Assembly (NCBI GenBank): GCA_035509315.1
Contig: DATJLS010000068.1
Coordinates: 1-64,000 of the forward strand
Length of the DNA stretch: 64,000 nt
From: JAKAWQ01 sp035509315
GTDB lineage: Bacteria; Pseudomonadota; Alphaproteobacteria; Acetobacterales; Acetobacteraceae
Direction of reading: 5' to 3'
The position numbers and the translations under genes are program-made. Below are positions 15,923 to 22,958 of this stretch, piece after piece; the stretch's first letter is position 1; every line of letters starts with the position of its first letter. A model generated the notes under the pieces. That model was not told where the DNA came from and searched no databases. It saw nothing but the letters and a program-made list of their open reading frames with translations.

Positions 15923-18082
15923 TCAGATCATCGCCTGCGGAACGTGCTCGATGCGGCGCTCGCGTTCGGGTTGCCGCAACGAGACGGCCCGAAACTGCCG
16001 GCAGGTCTTGGCGACCCAGAAGACCTGACTTGCGCCCTGGCCGGCGCCCGGCCGGTGGGCGACGCTGATCCGGGTGATGGGAAGGCGCTGGAGATTGGCG
16101 CTGATCTCCCTTTCCCGCTCGACATCGAGATGGGCCGTTCCCTCATCGAGGACGAGAATCTTCGGCCGGCGATAGAGCGCGCGCGCCAGCAGCACGCGTT
16201 GCTTCTGCCCTCCCGAAAGCGAGCTTCCCATATCGCCGATCAGGCTGTTGTAGGTCATCGGCATCGCCATGATCTCGTCGTGGATGGCGGCGAGACGCGC
16301 GCATTCCACCATCCGGTCGGGATCGAAATCCGGATCGAAGAAAGAGATATTGTCGGCGAGCGATCCCGAAAGCAGCTGATCGTCCTGCATGACCGCGCCC
16401 ACTTGCTCGCGAAAGGCCCGGGGACCGAGTGTCGCGAGCGGAATTCCGTCGATCAGCACTTCGCCCTCGGTCGGCGCGAGCAATCCGAGGATGATCTTGA
16501 CGAGCGTCGTCTTCCCTCCGCCCGAAGGGCCGGTGACGACCACGAACTCGCCGGGGGTGATCGTCAAGTTGATGCGATCGAGGATGAAGGGTTCCGTCTC
16601 GGCGTAGCGGAACCCGACATTGCTGAGCTCGATCCGCCCCGCGACCGGTCGCATATACGCAAGCGGCCTGTCATGGCCCGTTTCCAGCTTCGTCATCGCG
16701 ATATCCGAAAGCCGCTCGAGATGCAGATCGAGAATCCGGAACTCGATCCCTTTCTCGACCAGCGACACCGCCTTCTGGATGAAGCTTCGCTTGTAGGCGA
16801 GGAAGGCGAAGATCATGCCGATGGTGAGCTGGCCCGCCAGCGCCAGTCCGACCGCGATGTAAACCGCGACAATGTTCTCGATCCCGAAGATGCCGTCATC
16901 CAGCGCCTTGAAGAGGATCTGCGCGCGGCCGAGACGGACGGTGGCGCTGACGACATCGGCATAGCGGTTGAGCCATTGCCCCTCGCGGTCGCTCTCGCGA
17001 TTGAAGAGCTTGAGGGTCTGCATCGCCCGCAGCGTCTCGATCAGGGTCGATTCTTCTTGCGCCTTGCTGCGGATCACGTCCTGGGTGCGTTCGCGCAAAA
17101 GCCGATAGAGCCCGAGTCGCACCGCCGCATAGCAAAGGAACGCGGCAACCACGACCGCGCCCAGGATCGGGCTATAGACGAAGATCATCGCCAGCGTCGC
17201 GACACCCATCACGCCATCGATCAGCGCGATGACGAGCCCCTCGGCGATCGCGGTGCGAATGGGCTCGAGAGAGGTGAAGCGCGAGAGGATGTCGCCGATA
17301 TGCCGTTTTCCGAAATAGGCGAGCGGCAACCGCACCAGATGGCGGAACAGGCGGGCGCCCATTTCGAAATTGAGCGTGTTCTGCAAAAGCAGGATCGTGA
17401 GCGAGCGGATGGCGGTGGCCGCGACCGTCACCGCGGTGAGCATCCCGAACCCGATCGCGAGCATCAGCAGCAGGCCGCGATCCCCGCTGGCCACCACCCG
17501 ATCGACGGCGAGCTGCACATAGAAGGGGGCTGCGATGACGCCGAGCTCGAGGATCACCGAAAGGGCGAGGATTTGCGCGAGCGTGTGGACCATTCCGCGC
17601 ATCGGCTGCAACACCGCACCGAGCTTCAGCCGTGCCCGCTCGTCCTTGACGGCGAAGCCCTCGGTGGGCGCGATCTCGACCACGACGCCCGAAAGATGCT
17701 TCGAGGCCTCTTCCCAGGCGAGGCGCCTTGCGCCCAAAGCAGGGTCGTGGATCACGATCCCTTTGCGAGAGACGGACTTGAGAACGACGTAATGGTTCAG
17801 GTCCCAATGCACGATCGCCGGCAGGCGAAGCTCGCGAAGATGGCCGAGCTCGACCCTGAGCGCCCGGCAGGCAAGGTTGAGATGGCGCGCGATCTCGACG
17901 AGGCCGCGGAGCGTCATCCCTTTGAGCGACACCGGATGCTGCCGCCGCAAGCTGTTGAGGTCGATGCGATGCCCCCAATAGGAGGCGATCATCGCGAGAC
18001 AGGCCAGACCGCACTCCGCAGCTTCCGCCTGCTGAATGACCGGCAGGGTGCCGCGCCTCCCGAACGGCGATTCCGCGGCCAT
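15923..18082 (-). CDS. C39 peptidase-containing ABC exporter (PCAT)
   Basis: 719-residue inner-membrane exporter that cleaves a Gly-Gly-type leader and pumps the released peptide. The C39 peptidase domain (about 10-140) has Q18, nucleophile C24 in AAECGLACLAMI, H97 in LNHYVVL and D113 in IHDPALG. The transmembrane domain spans about 165-440. The nucleotide-binding domain has Walker A GPSGGGKTT from 518, signature LSGGQKQR from 622, Walker B ILVLDEGTAHLD from 642 and H-loop SVAHRP. The last 40 residues depart from the usual family ending but show no clear frameshift. It lies four bases downstream of the adaptor gene. Two precursor genes with Ala-Gly leaders lie just upstream, the likely substrates. 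No outer-membrane TolC partner is nearby. Confidence 0.93.
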   Translation of the reverse strand: MAAESPFGRRGTLPVIQQAEAAECGLACLAMIASYWGHRIDLNSLRRQHPVSLKGMTLRGLVEIARHLNLACRALRVELGHLRELRLPAIVHWDLNHYVVLKSVSRKGIVIHDPALGARRLAWEEASKHLSGVVVEIAPTEGFAVKDERARLKLGAVLQPMRGMVHTLAQILALSVILELGVIAAPFYVQLAVDRVVASGDRGLLLMLAIGFGMLTAVTVAATAIRSLTILLLQNTLNFEMGARLFRHLVRLPLAYFGKRHIGDILSRFTSLEPIRTAIAEGLVIALIDGVMGVATLAMIFVYSPILGAVVVAAFLCYAAVRLGLYRLLRERTQDVIRSKAQEESTLIETLRAMQTLKLFNRESDREGQWLNRYADVVSATVRLGRAQILFKALDDGIFGIENIVAVYIAVGLALAGQLTIGMIFAFLAYKRSFIQKAVSLVEKGIEFRILDLHLERLSDIAMTKLETGHDRPLAYMRPVAGRIELSNVGFRYAETEPFILDRINLTITPGEFVVVTGPSGGGKTTLVKIILGLLAPTEGEVLIDGIPLATLGPRAFREQVGAVMQDDQLLSGSLADNISFFDPDFDPDRMVECARLAAIHDEIMAMPMTYNSLIGDMGSSLSGGQKQRVLLARALYRRPKILVLDEGTAHLDVEREREISANLQRLPITRISVAHRPGAGQGASQVFWVAKTCRQFRAVSLRQPERERRIEHVPQAMI

Positions 18083-18086
18083 GATC

Positions 18087-19337
18087 TCACATCTTCCGGC
18101 TGAGCAGCGGCTCGAACAGCCACCGGAGGAGCGAGACCCGGTCGAGGACGATGTCGGCCTGAAGCAGCATGCCGGGCTTCAAAGCCATCGCCTTGCCATA
18201 GGCATCGACAGCAGGCTCGTCGAGCGAGACCACCGCCTCGTAGGAAGGCTCGTTGGGCAAGAGCGGCGCCGTCACGTCGCCGCTGGTCAGCACGGTGCGC
18301 GAAATCCTGATGATCCGGCCTTCGTGCGTGCCGAAATTCTCGTACGGAAAGGCGTCGTAGCGGAGCCGCACGCGCTGCCCCGCCCGCGCGAAGCCGGCGG
18401 CCCGTGTCGGAATGAAGATGATGGCCTGCAAGGGCGTGTTTTGCGGCACGATCTCGAGCTCGAGATGCCGCGGGTCCACGCTCTCCCCGGTCATCGCCTG
18501 CAAGGCCGTCACGCGGCCGGCGATTGGCGCCCGCAGCGCATAGGCGAGCTGGCCGCGGATCGTGGCCATGCCCTGCTCGGTATCCGCGAGCCGCTCCTGC
18601 AGCAGCTCGATCGCTCCTGCCGTCTTCAGCGGCAGCTCGGCAAGCGTGTAGCGCAATGCGTCGAGCCGGTCCTTCTTGTCGGCGAGCGCGCCCGTGAGCG
18701 AGGCGAGCGCCTGTTCCTGGTCGAGAACCTCGGCCTCGCGCTCCTTGGCTTGCACGAGCGACATATCCCCGCGGGCGAGCAGCCAGTCGATGTCATTGAG
18801 CATGCTCCGGGTGACGGCGACGCGGCGCTCCCCGATCTGCATCTGCTGCCTGAGGCTGCCGACTTCCGCCCCGGCGCTCGCGATCGCCGCCTGCAACTGG
18901 TCCGTCTGCGATTGCGCGAGCGCGCCTTCCGCCGCCATCTCCTGGCGGATCGACCGCTCCTCGCCTTTCAGCACCGCGAGCTTCGCTGCATTGATGTCCT
19001 GTCCGTTCGTGCCGGAATCGGGCGTTGCCACGGCGAACAGGAGCTGGCCTTGCCGCACACGCTGGTCCTGCCGGACATAGACCGCAGTGATGGTTCCGAC
19101 GCGCGCCGGATAGACCCTGACGATCCCGGCGGACGGACTGAGATAGCCGCGCACGGATTCCGTGCGCGAGAAGCGCGCAACACTGAGGAACAGGATGGCG
19201 GCGGCCACCGTTGCGCTCAAGGCCCATGTCAGTACCTTGGCCGAAAGCGGCTGGGGCAGAACGGTCTCGCCCCATTGTCGCTGCCAACGCTGGAAATCGA
19301 CGGCCTCGCGGCGAAACAGCAACGCTCCGAGCGCCAC
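18087..19337 (-). CDS. HlyD-type membrane fusion protein for peptide export
   Basis: 416-residue periplasmic adaptor. One transmembrane segment (about 35-56, LTWALSATVAAAILFLSVARF) is followed by a lipoyl-like half (GTITAVYVRQDQRVRQGQLLF), a long helical hairpin rich in Glu/Gln/Ala (about 115-270), the second half-motif (APIAGRVTALQAMTGESVDP), and a beta-barrel region. This matches the CvaA/HlyD class that works with peptidase-containing exporters. I take the GTG at 19337 as start, since GAGGTG lies at good spacing; a TTG at 19382 would extend into the preceding hairpin region. It lies about 80 bases downstream of precursor gene 1, the two being separated by a strong hairpin. Confidence 0.9.
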   Translation of the reverse strand: MALGALLFRREAVDFQRWQRQWGETVLPQPLSAKVLTWALSATVAAAILFLSVARFSRTESVRGYLSPSAGIVRVYPARVGTITAVYVRQDQRVRQGQLLFAVATPDSGTNGQDINAAKLAVLKGEERSIRQEMAAEGALAQSQTDQLQAAIASAGAEVGSLRQQMQIGERRVAVTRSMLNDIDWLLARGDMSLVQAKEREAEVLDQEQALASLTGALADKKDRLDALRYTLAELPLKTAGAIELLQERLADTEQGMATIRGQLAYALRAPIAGRVTALQAMTGESVDPRHLELEIVPQNTPLQAIIFIPTRAAGFARAGQRVRLRYDAFPYENFGTHEGRIIRISRTVLTSGDVTAPLLPNEPSYEAVVSLDEPAVDAYGKAMALKPGMLLQADIVLDRVSLLRWLFEPLLSRKM

Positions 19338-19383
19338 TCCCGCACCTCGTTGTTCCGTGGGCGCGCAGACGAATCCCGGCAAT

Positions 19384-19410
19384 CCTCCCGGCGGCTTTGC
19401 CGCCGGGAGG
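19384..19410 (-). terminator. strong hairpin between precursor 1 and export genes
   Basis: CCTCCCGGCGGC and GCCGCCGGGAGG form a 12-base-pair perfect stem with a three-base loop, ten bases past the stop of precursor 1. No T-tract follows, so partial termination or 3'-end stabilisation are both possible. It shares CCTCCCGGC with the hairpin after precursor 2. Confidence 0.7.
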
Positions 19411-19419
19411 GAAAGTATC

Positions 19420-19611
19420 TCAGGCTGTGGCCCGCTTTTTGCCGAGCCCGAGGTCGGAGAGAATGGTCTCCTCGACCTGTTTGATATCGGCCAACAGGAC
19501 GTGAAGGGGATTTTCCCGCTTCGTGATCATGCTGACGCCGGCGGAAACCGCATCGAGCTCGGCACCCGCCAGCTCGACAGGCTGCGCAAGAATGGTGTCA
19601 CTCACCTTCAT
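19420..19611 (-). CDS. double-glycine-type precursor peptide 1 (Ala-Gly leader)
   Basis: 63-residue precursor. Leader 1-25 ends LDAVSAG, a variant of the LxxVxGG leader cleaved by C39 exporters, with Ala24-Gly25 in place of Gly-Gly. The predicted mature peptide is 38 residues (26-63), has no cysteine, and is largely an amphipathic helix (PLHVLLADIKQVEETILSD) with a basic end GKKRATA. The ATG at 19611 is supported by GGGAG seven bases upstream. Leader identity with precursor 2 is 15 of 25 positions, and both proteins are exactly 63 residues with the cleavage site at the same position. Candidate roles: two-peptide bacteriocin, signalling peptide or exported effector. Sequence and context support export; activity is inference. 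It is distinct from known named bacteriocins as far as I can recognise. Confidence 0.82.
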   Translation of the reverse strand: MKVSDTILAQPVELAGAELDAVSAGVSMITKRENPLHVLLADIKQVEETILSDLGLGKKRATA

Positions 19612-19708
19612 TTTTTTGCTCCCGAAAGGGGGTGGAAGTGATCGGTCTCGCCTCAAGGAGGCGTGGCCGATCTTGGAGGCGGAACGCGTTGAAAATCCGC
19701 CACTGATA

Positions 19709-19737
19709 CGATGACATTTCGATATCGTTATAGCAAG
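19709..19737 (-). promoter_or_regulatory. conserved promoter-like element of precursor 1
   Basis: On the minus strand it reads CTTGCTATAACGA followed by TATCGAAATG. The 29-base block matches the block upstream of precursor 2 (20284-20312) at 22 positions, and lies at nearly the same distance from the ATG (97 versus 94 bases). TTGCTA could be a -35 element, with CATCGT 17 bases downstream as -10. Confidence 0.55.
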
Positions 19738-19956
19738 CATGGGCAAATTACTATTCGTTGAATATGCGCCTGTTTGCGGAGAATTCTACGCCTGCGTACA
19801 ATTTCCCGACCGGCCCCGAGCCGTCTTCGCATAAGGCACAAGGTCCGGCACACAGAGGACCGGAAACGCAAGGCGAGATCGAACGATGACGAGCGAAACG
19901 CATCGCGCTCCAACTCGTTTTCGGCCCGCCCTACGCTCGGGCAGAATGGCGAGATG

Positions 19957-19987
19957 TTCCTCCCGGCAAGATCGCCGCCGGGAGGAA
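19957..19987 (-). terminator. hairpin after precursor 2
   Basis: TTCCTCCCGGC (19957-19967) pairs perfectly with GCCGGGAGGAA (19977-19987) around a nine-base loop, ten bases beyond the precursor 2 stop. It lacks a downstream T-tract. It resembles the hairpin after precursor 1, suggesting that both arose with a duplicated gene unit. Confidence 0.65.
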
Positions 19988-19997
19988 ACCTGTTTTT

Positions 19998-20189
19998 TTA
20001 ATCCGCCTTTGGGGGTTCGTCCCCGAGCAGCTTGCGCAAATCCGCAACGAGGATCTTTTCCAGGCGCAGAAGATCTTCCTTCAAAACAGCACCAGGGGAA
20101 GCCGGGCGCGTGGCCCCAGCGGAAACCGCATCGAGATCAGTGTCGCAAAGCTCAAGGGGACGAAGCAGAACCGTGTCACTCATGTTCAT
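19998..20189 (-). CDS. double-glycine-type precursor peptide 2 (Ala-Gly leader)
   Basis: 63-residue paralogue of precursor 1. Leader 1-25 ends DLDAVSAG; SDT, the proline at 11 and the LDAVSAG block align without gaps. The mature part (26-63) begins ATRPASPG and continues as an amphipathic helix (LKEDLLRLEKILVADLRKLLG) with an acidic/polar end DEPPKAD, so the charge pattern differs from peptide 1. There is one leader cysteine (C15) and none in the mature part, so disulfides or lanthionines are not expected. GGAGA at good spacing supports the ATG at 20189; a second in-frame ATG is at residue 3. It has its own promoter-like element and trailing hairpin, so it may be transcribed apart from the exporter. 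Confidence 0.82.
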   Translation of the reverse strand: MNMSDTVLLRPLELCDTDLDAVSAGATRPASPGAVLKEDLLRLEKILVADLRKLLGDEPPKAD

Positions 20190-20609
20190 TTTCTTTCTCC
20201 CTTTTTACTGCGGCGAATTTGCATCCTTTTCGCGACGAGAAGGGTGATCGACCGCAGCCGACCCGCACGAAGGGTCACTCCGACGCTATCATTCCGATTT
20301 CGTCATAACAAGAAACGCGCGCATGACCGTTCCTTAACCTTTTGTGGAACGGAATGGATTGCCCGGCATCATTTCGTCGGGCCATATCGAAGGCCGGCAT
20401 GGGCACTCATAAGATCGACGAGGGCGACCCCACACCGGAGCATGACGATTTTCTCACGTTGAAATCTCCGGTTCTCTCGATGAGCGATTTCATGGCCATG
20501 GCGGATCGGGGCGTGGTTTCGCGATGGCGATACCGGCCTCGCTCCCTGGGTGCGAACCGAAGCGAGAAGAGCCCGGGGGAACCGGCCTCACGTTTAGTTG
20601 AAGCCGCCT
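20190..20609. other. intergenic region upstream of precursor 2
   Basis: Contains the 5' leader and promoter-like element of precursor 2. A plus-strand frame beginning at ATG 20399 encodes up to 72 residues, but it lacks a ribosome site, known family or a leader motif, so it is not called as a gene. An AT-richer patch (20310-20360) lies upstream of the promoter-like block. Confidence 0.45.
20284..20312 (-). promoter_or_regulatory. conserved promoter-like element of precursor 2
   Basis: On the minus strand it reads CTTGTTATGACGA followed by AATCGGAATG; it is the partner of 19709-19737. TTGTTA and TAGCGT, 17 bases apart, are the best -35/-10 candidates. Confidence 0.55.
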
Positions 20610-20624
20610 TTAGTTGAAGCCGCC
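20593..20624. repeat. 16-base tandem duplication over a gene end
   Basis: TTTAGTTGAAGCCGCC occurs twice back to back. On the minus strand this repeats the last codons GGFN plus stop of the PLP enzyme gene, so a second copy of the gene end lies directly behind the real stop. Confidence 0.9.
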
Positions 20625-21734
20625 GCGCGCCAGGATCGGCCAGAGGCATTCGACGCGATGATCCCGCATACCGACGTACCAGTCGTAGCGATCGACCGTG
20701 GGGTCGCAGTGGCCGGGAACGAGCCTGAGCTTCTCGCCGAGAAGCGGCGCCGCGGCGCCATCCTCGATGACCAGCTTGCCGTGTTCGTCCGAGGCGCCGA
20801 CATAGCGGATGCGCGGCTGCTGCCAGACGAGCGGCAGCCCTGAATCCACGGCGACCGCCTTCAGCCCCACATCCACCACCGCGACGTCGGGCCGCGGGCG
20901 GCTCATGACCGTCCCGAGCACGAATAGGGATTGCCGAAAGGTCGATATGGGAGCCCCGGCCTCATCGAGGTTCCGGGCATAGTCGGCATCCATGAAGCAA
21001 TAGCTTCCGGCCTGGATCTCATTGAAGACGCCGGAGCCCGCCTCGAACGCGAAGCTGCCGGTTCCCCCGCCGCCGACGATCGGGCAATCGAGACCCTGCT
21101 GCTTCAATTGCTCGATGGTGCGGCGCGTGTGCGCGACGGCCTCGGCGATCGCGGCAGCCCGCTCGGCATGTCCACGGATGTGCTGGGCGCTGCCGTGATA
21201 GGCCTGCAGGCCGCCGAAGCGGAGATGCGGCGAGGCGGCAATGCGTCGCGCCAGGGCCACCGCCTCCGGCCCCGGCGAAACGCCGCAGCGCCCGGCCCCG
21301 ACATCGATCTCGACGAGCACGGGAAGACGGATCCGTGCCGCTTCCGCGGCCGCCTCCAGCATCGCGACCTCTCCCGCATCGTCCGCGCACACCGAGACGT
21401 TGGCGATATGGGCGAGTGCCGCGAGCCGCGCGATCTTCGCCGCGCCCACGACCTCGTTGCTCAGCAGGATGTCGGGAACGCCGGCCCAGGCGAGCGCCTC
21501 CGCCTCCGCAACCTTCTGCACACACTGACCGACCGCGCCCGCCTTCATCTGCAAATGCGCGATCACGGCGGATTTGTGGGTCTTGGCATGCGCGCGCAGC
21601 CGCGCCTTCGTCGGCCGCAGCAAGCTCGCCATCCGTTCGAGATTGGCCTCGAGCGCGTCGAGATCGATCAGCAGGGCGGGCGTATCGATTTCCTCTTCCC
21701 GGTCTCCGGGAGAAGCTGGGGGAGGCTGCTGCAT
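20610..21734 (-). CDS. DSD1-family PLP enzyme (D-threonine aldolase / D-serine dehydratase-like)
   Basis: 374 residues with an alanine racemase-like N-terminal barrel and a C-terminal D-ser_dehydrat domain. Seen: IDTPALLIDLDALEANLERM, the PLP-lysine region LRAHAKTHKSAVIA, VEIDVGAGRCGV, GGLQAYHGSAQH, GGGGTGSF near the phosphate site, and metal-ligand block PGHCDPTVDRYDWY near the C-terminus. Enzymes of this group act on D-3-hydroxyamino acids (D-threonine, D-serine, 3-hydroxy-D-aspartate); the exact substrate is not readable. It is downstream of a ribose-type ABC importer in the same orientation, but a dispersed repeat (copy B) separates them, so co-transcription is uncertain. Confidence 0.88.
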   Translation of the reverse strand: MQQPPPASPGDREEEIDTPALLIDLDALEANLERMASLLRPTKARLRAHAKTHKSAVIAHLQMKAGAVGQCVQKVAEAEALAWAGVPDILLSNEVVGAAKIARLAALAHIANVSVCADDAGEVAMLEAAAEAARIRLPVLVEIDVGAGRCGVSPGPEAVALARRIAASPHLRFGGLQAYHGSAQHIRGHAERAAAIAEAVAHTRRTIEQLKQQGLDCPIVGGGGTGSFAFEAGSGVFNEIQAGSYCFMDADYARNLDEAGAPISTFRQSLFVLGTVMSRPRPDVAVVDVGLKAVAVDSGLPLVWQQPRIRYVGASDEHGKLVIEDGAAAPLLGEKLRLVPGHCDPTVDRYDWYVGMRDHRVECLWPILARGGFN

Positions 21735-21744
21735 CGGCGACTCC

Positions 21745-21848
21745 TAGAGCGTGATGACCGAAGGTGGACAAACCGTAGGTCTGAATCACGCGAGAAGACA
21801 ATGACCGAGAGCGGGATGAGTGAGCGCGAGCGAACGCCTCCCGCTCCA
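21745..21848. repeat. dispersed intergenic repeat, copy B
   Basis: Starts TAGAGCGTGATGACCGAAGG, followed by GGTCTGAATCACGCGAGAAG, ACCGAGAGCGGGATGAGTG and AGCGCGAGCG, ending with CTCCCGCTCC. It is the best-preserved copy with copy C (31781), which runs in the other direction. Confidence 0.75.
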
Positions 21849-21917
21849 AGGCGGTTCGGCACCATCGCTTCTCTGCCGCGCATAGCCCGAAGGATCAAGC
21901 CCGGCTGCCTTGCCTTT

Positions 21918-22955
21918 TCACGCCCCGCTCGGCTCGCGCCCGTGCAGCCTCTGGGCATAGACATTGATGATCAGCGCCGCGAGCAGGATGAGCCCGCGGA
22001 TCAGGATCTTCATGAAGCTGTCGATCGCCACGTGATCGAGCCCGTTATTGAGCACGCCGAGCACGAGAAGCCCGAGAATCGTGTTGCCGATGCCGCCGCT
22101 GCCGCCGAAGAGGCTGGTGCCGCCCACCACCACGGCGGAAATGCTGTCGAGCAGATAATTGTCGAACTCGTTCTGCTGCGCGCTGCCGAAATGCGCCACC
22201 CCGAGCATGCCTGAGAAGCCCGCGCAGATCGCCGAGATCACCATCACCGCGCGGACGATCCGCTTGACATTGACCCCGGAATATTCCGCCGCCTCCCGGT
22301 TGCCGCCGACCATGTACACATAGCGGCCGAAGCGTGTGTAGGTCAGCACCAGATGCGCCACCAGCATCACGAGTCCCGCCATCACCGCGATCCATGGCAC
22401 CGGCCCGATCGACCCGCTGCCGAGTGTCGTGATCAGCGGCGGCACGGCATAGGCGATCTGCCCGCGCACCAGCACCGCGCAGATGCCGGCGCCGATCTGC
22501 AGCATCGCCAAAGTCGTGATGAAGGAGGGGATGCCGATGATCGTCGTCGCAACGGCGTTGACCTCCCCGAGCGCGAAGGCGGCGGCAAAGCCGAGCAGGA
22601 TCGCAAGCCCGCCCGGCAGCGGGAGGTTGTGGATATTGACGGAGGGATCCTGGACCGTGAAGAACGCGATCACGACACCGGCGACATTGGCGATCGCGGC
22701 GACCGAAAGGTCGATCTCGGCGCAGAGGATCACGAAGGTGAGCCCGACCGCCATGATGCCGGTGACGGAGATCTGCTGCAGCACGTTCTGCAGATTGCCG
22801 AAGCTCAGGAACGAGGGGCTCGCGAGACCGAAGAAGGCGACGAGGAAAAGCAGGGTCGCGAAGGGCGCGATGTTGCGGAGCTGCTCCGTGAGCAGCCGGC
22901 GCGCCCGCCCCGCCCCCCGCCGTTCCAGCCTCGCCGCGGCTTCCATGCCCTCCAT
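21918..22955 (-). CDS. ribose-type sugar ABC transporter permease
   Basis: 345-residue inner-membrane permease of the RbsC/XylH family (BPD_transp_2). About nine to ten hydrophobic segments are visible, with the family hallmarks NLQNVLQQISVTGIMAVG, FVILCAEIDLSVAAIANVAGV, YTRFGRYVYMVGGNREAAEYSGVNV and VVVGGTSLFGGSGGIGNTILGLLVLGVLNNGLD. It starts three bases after the ATPase stop, so the two are translated from one message. The substrate is probably a monosaccharide or a small polyol; sequence does not decide. Confidence 0.92.
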   Translation of the reverse strand: MEGMEAAARLERRGAGRARRLLTEQLRNIAPFATLLFLVAFFGLASPSFLSFGNLQNVLQQISVTGIMAVGLTFVILCAEIDLSVAAIANVAGVVIAFFTVQDPSVNIHNLPLPGGLAILLGFAAAFALGEVNAVATTIIGIPSFITTLAMLQIGAGICAVLVRGQIAYAVPPLITTLGSGSIGPVPWIAVMAGLVMLVAHLVLTYTRFGRYVYMVGGNREAAEYSGVNVKRIVRAVMVISAICAGFSGMLGVAHFGSAQQNEFDNYLLDSISAVVVGGTSLFGGSGGIGNTILGLLVLGVLNNGLDHVAIDSFMKILIRGLILLAALIINVYAQRLHGREPSGA

Positions 22956-22958
22956 CGC

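Noticed and set aside
15944..18103. 719-residue plus-strand frame over the exporter
   Set aside because: Antisense of the C39 exporter gene, low-complexity charged composition, no conserved motif.
20399..20617. Plus-strand frame of up to 72 residues upstream of the precursor genes
   Set aside because: No ribosome site, no leader motif and no known family; it overlaps the end of the DSD1-type gene.
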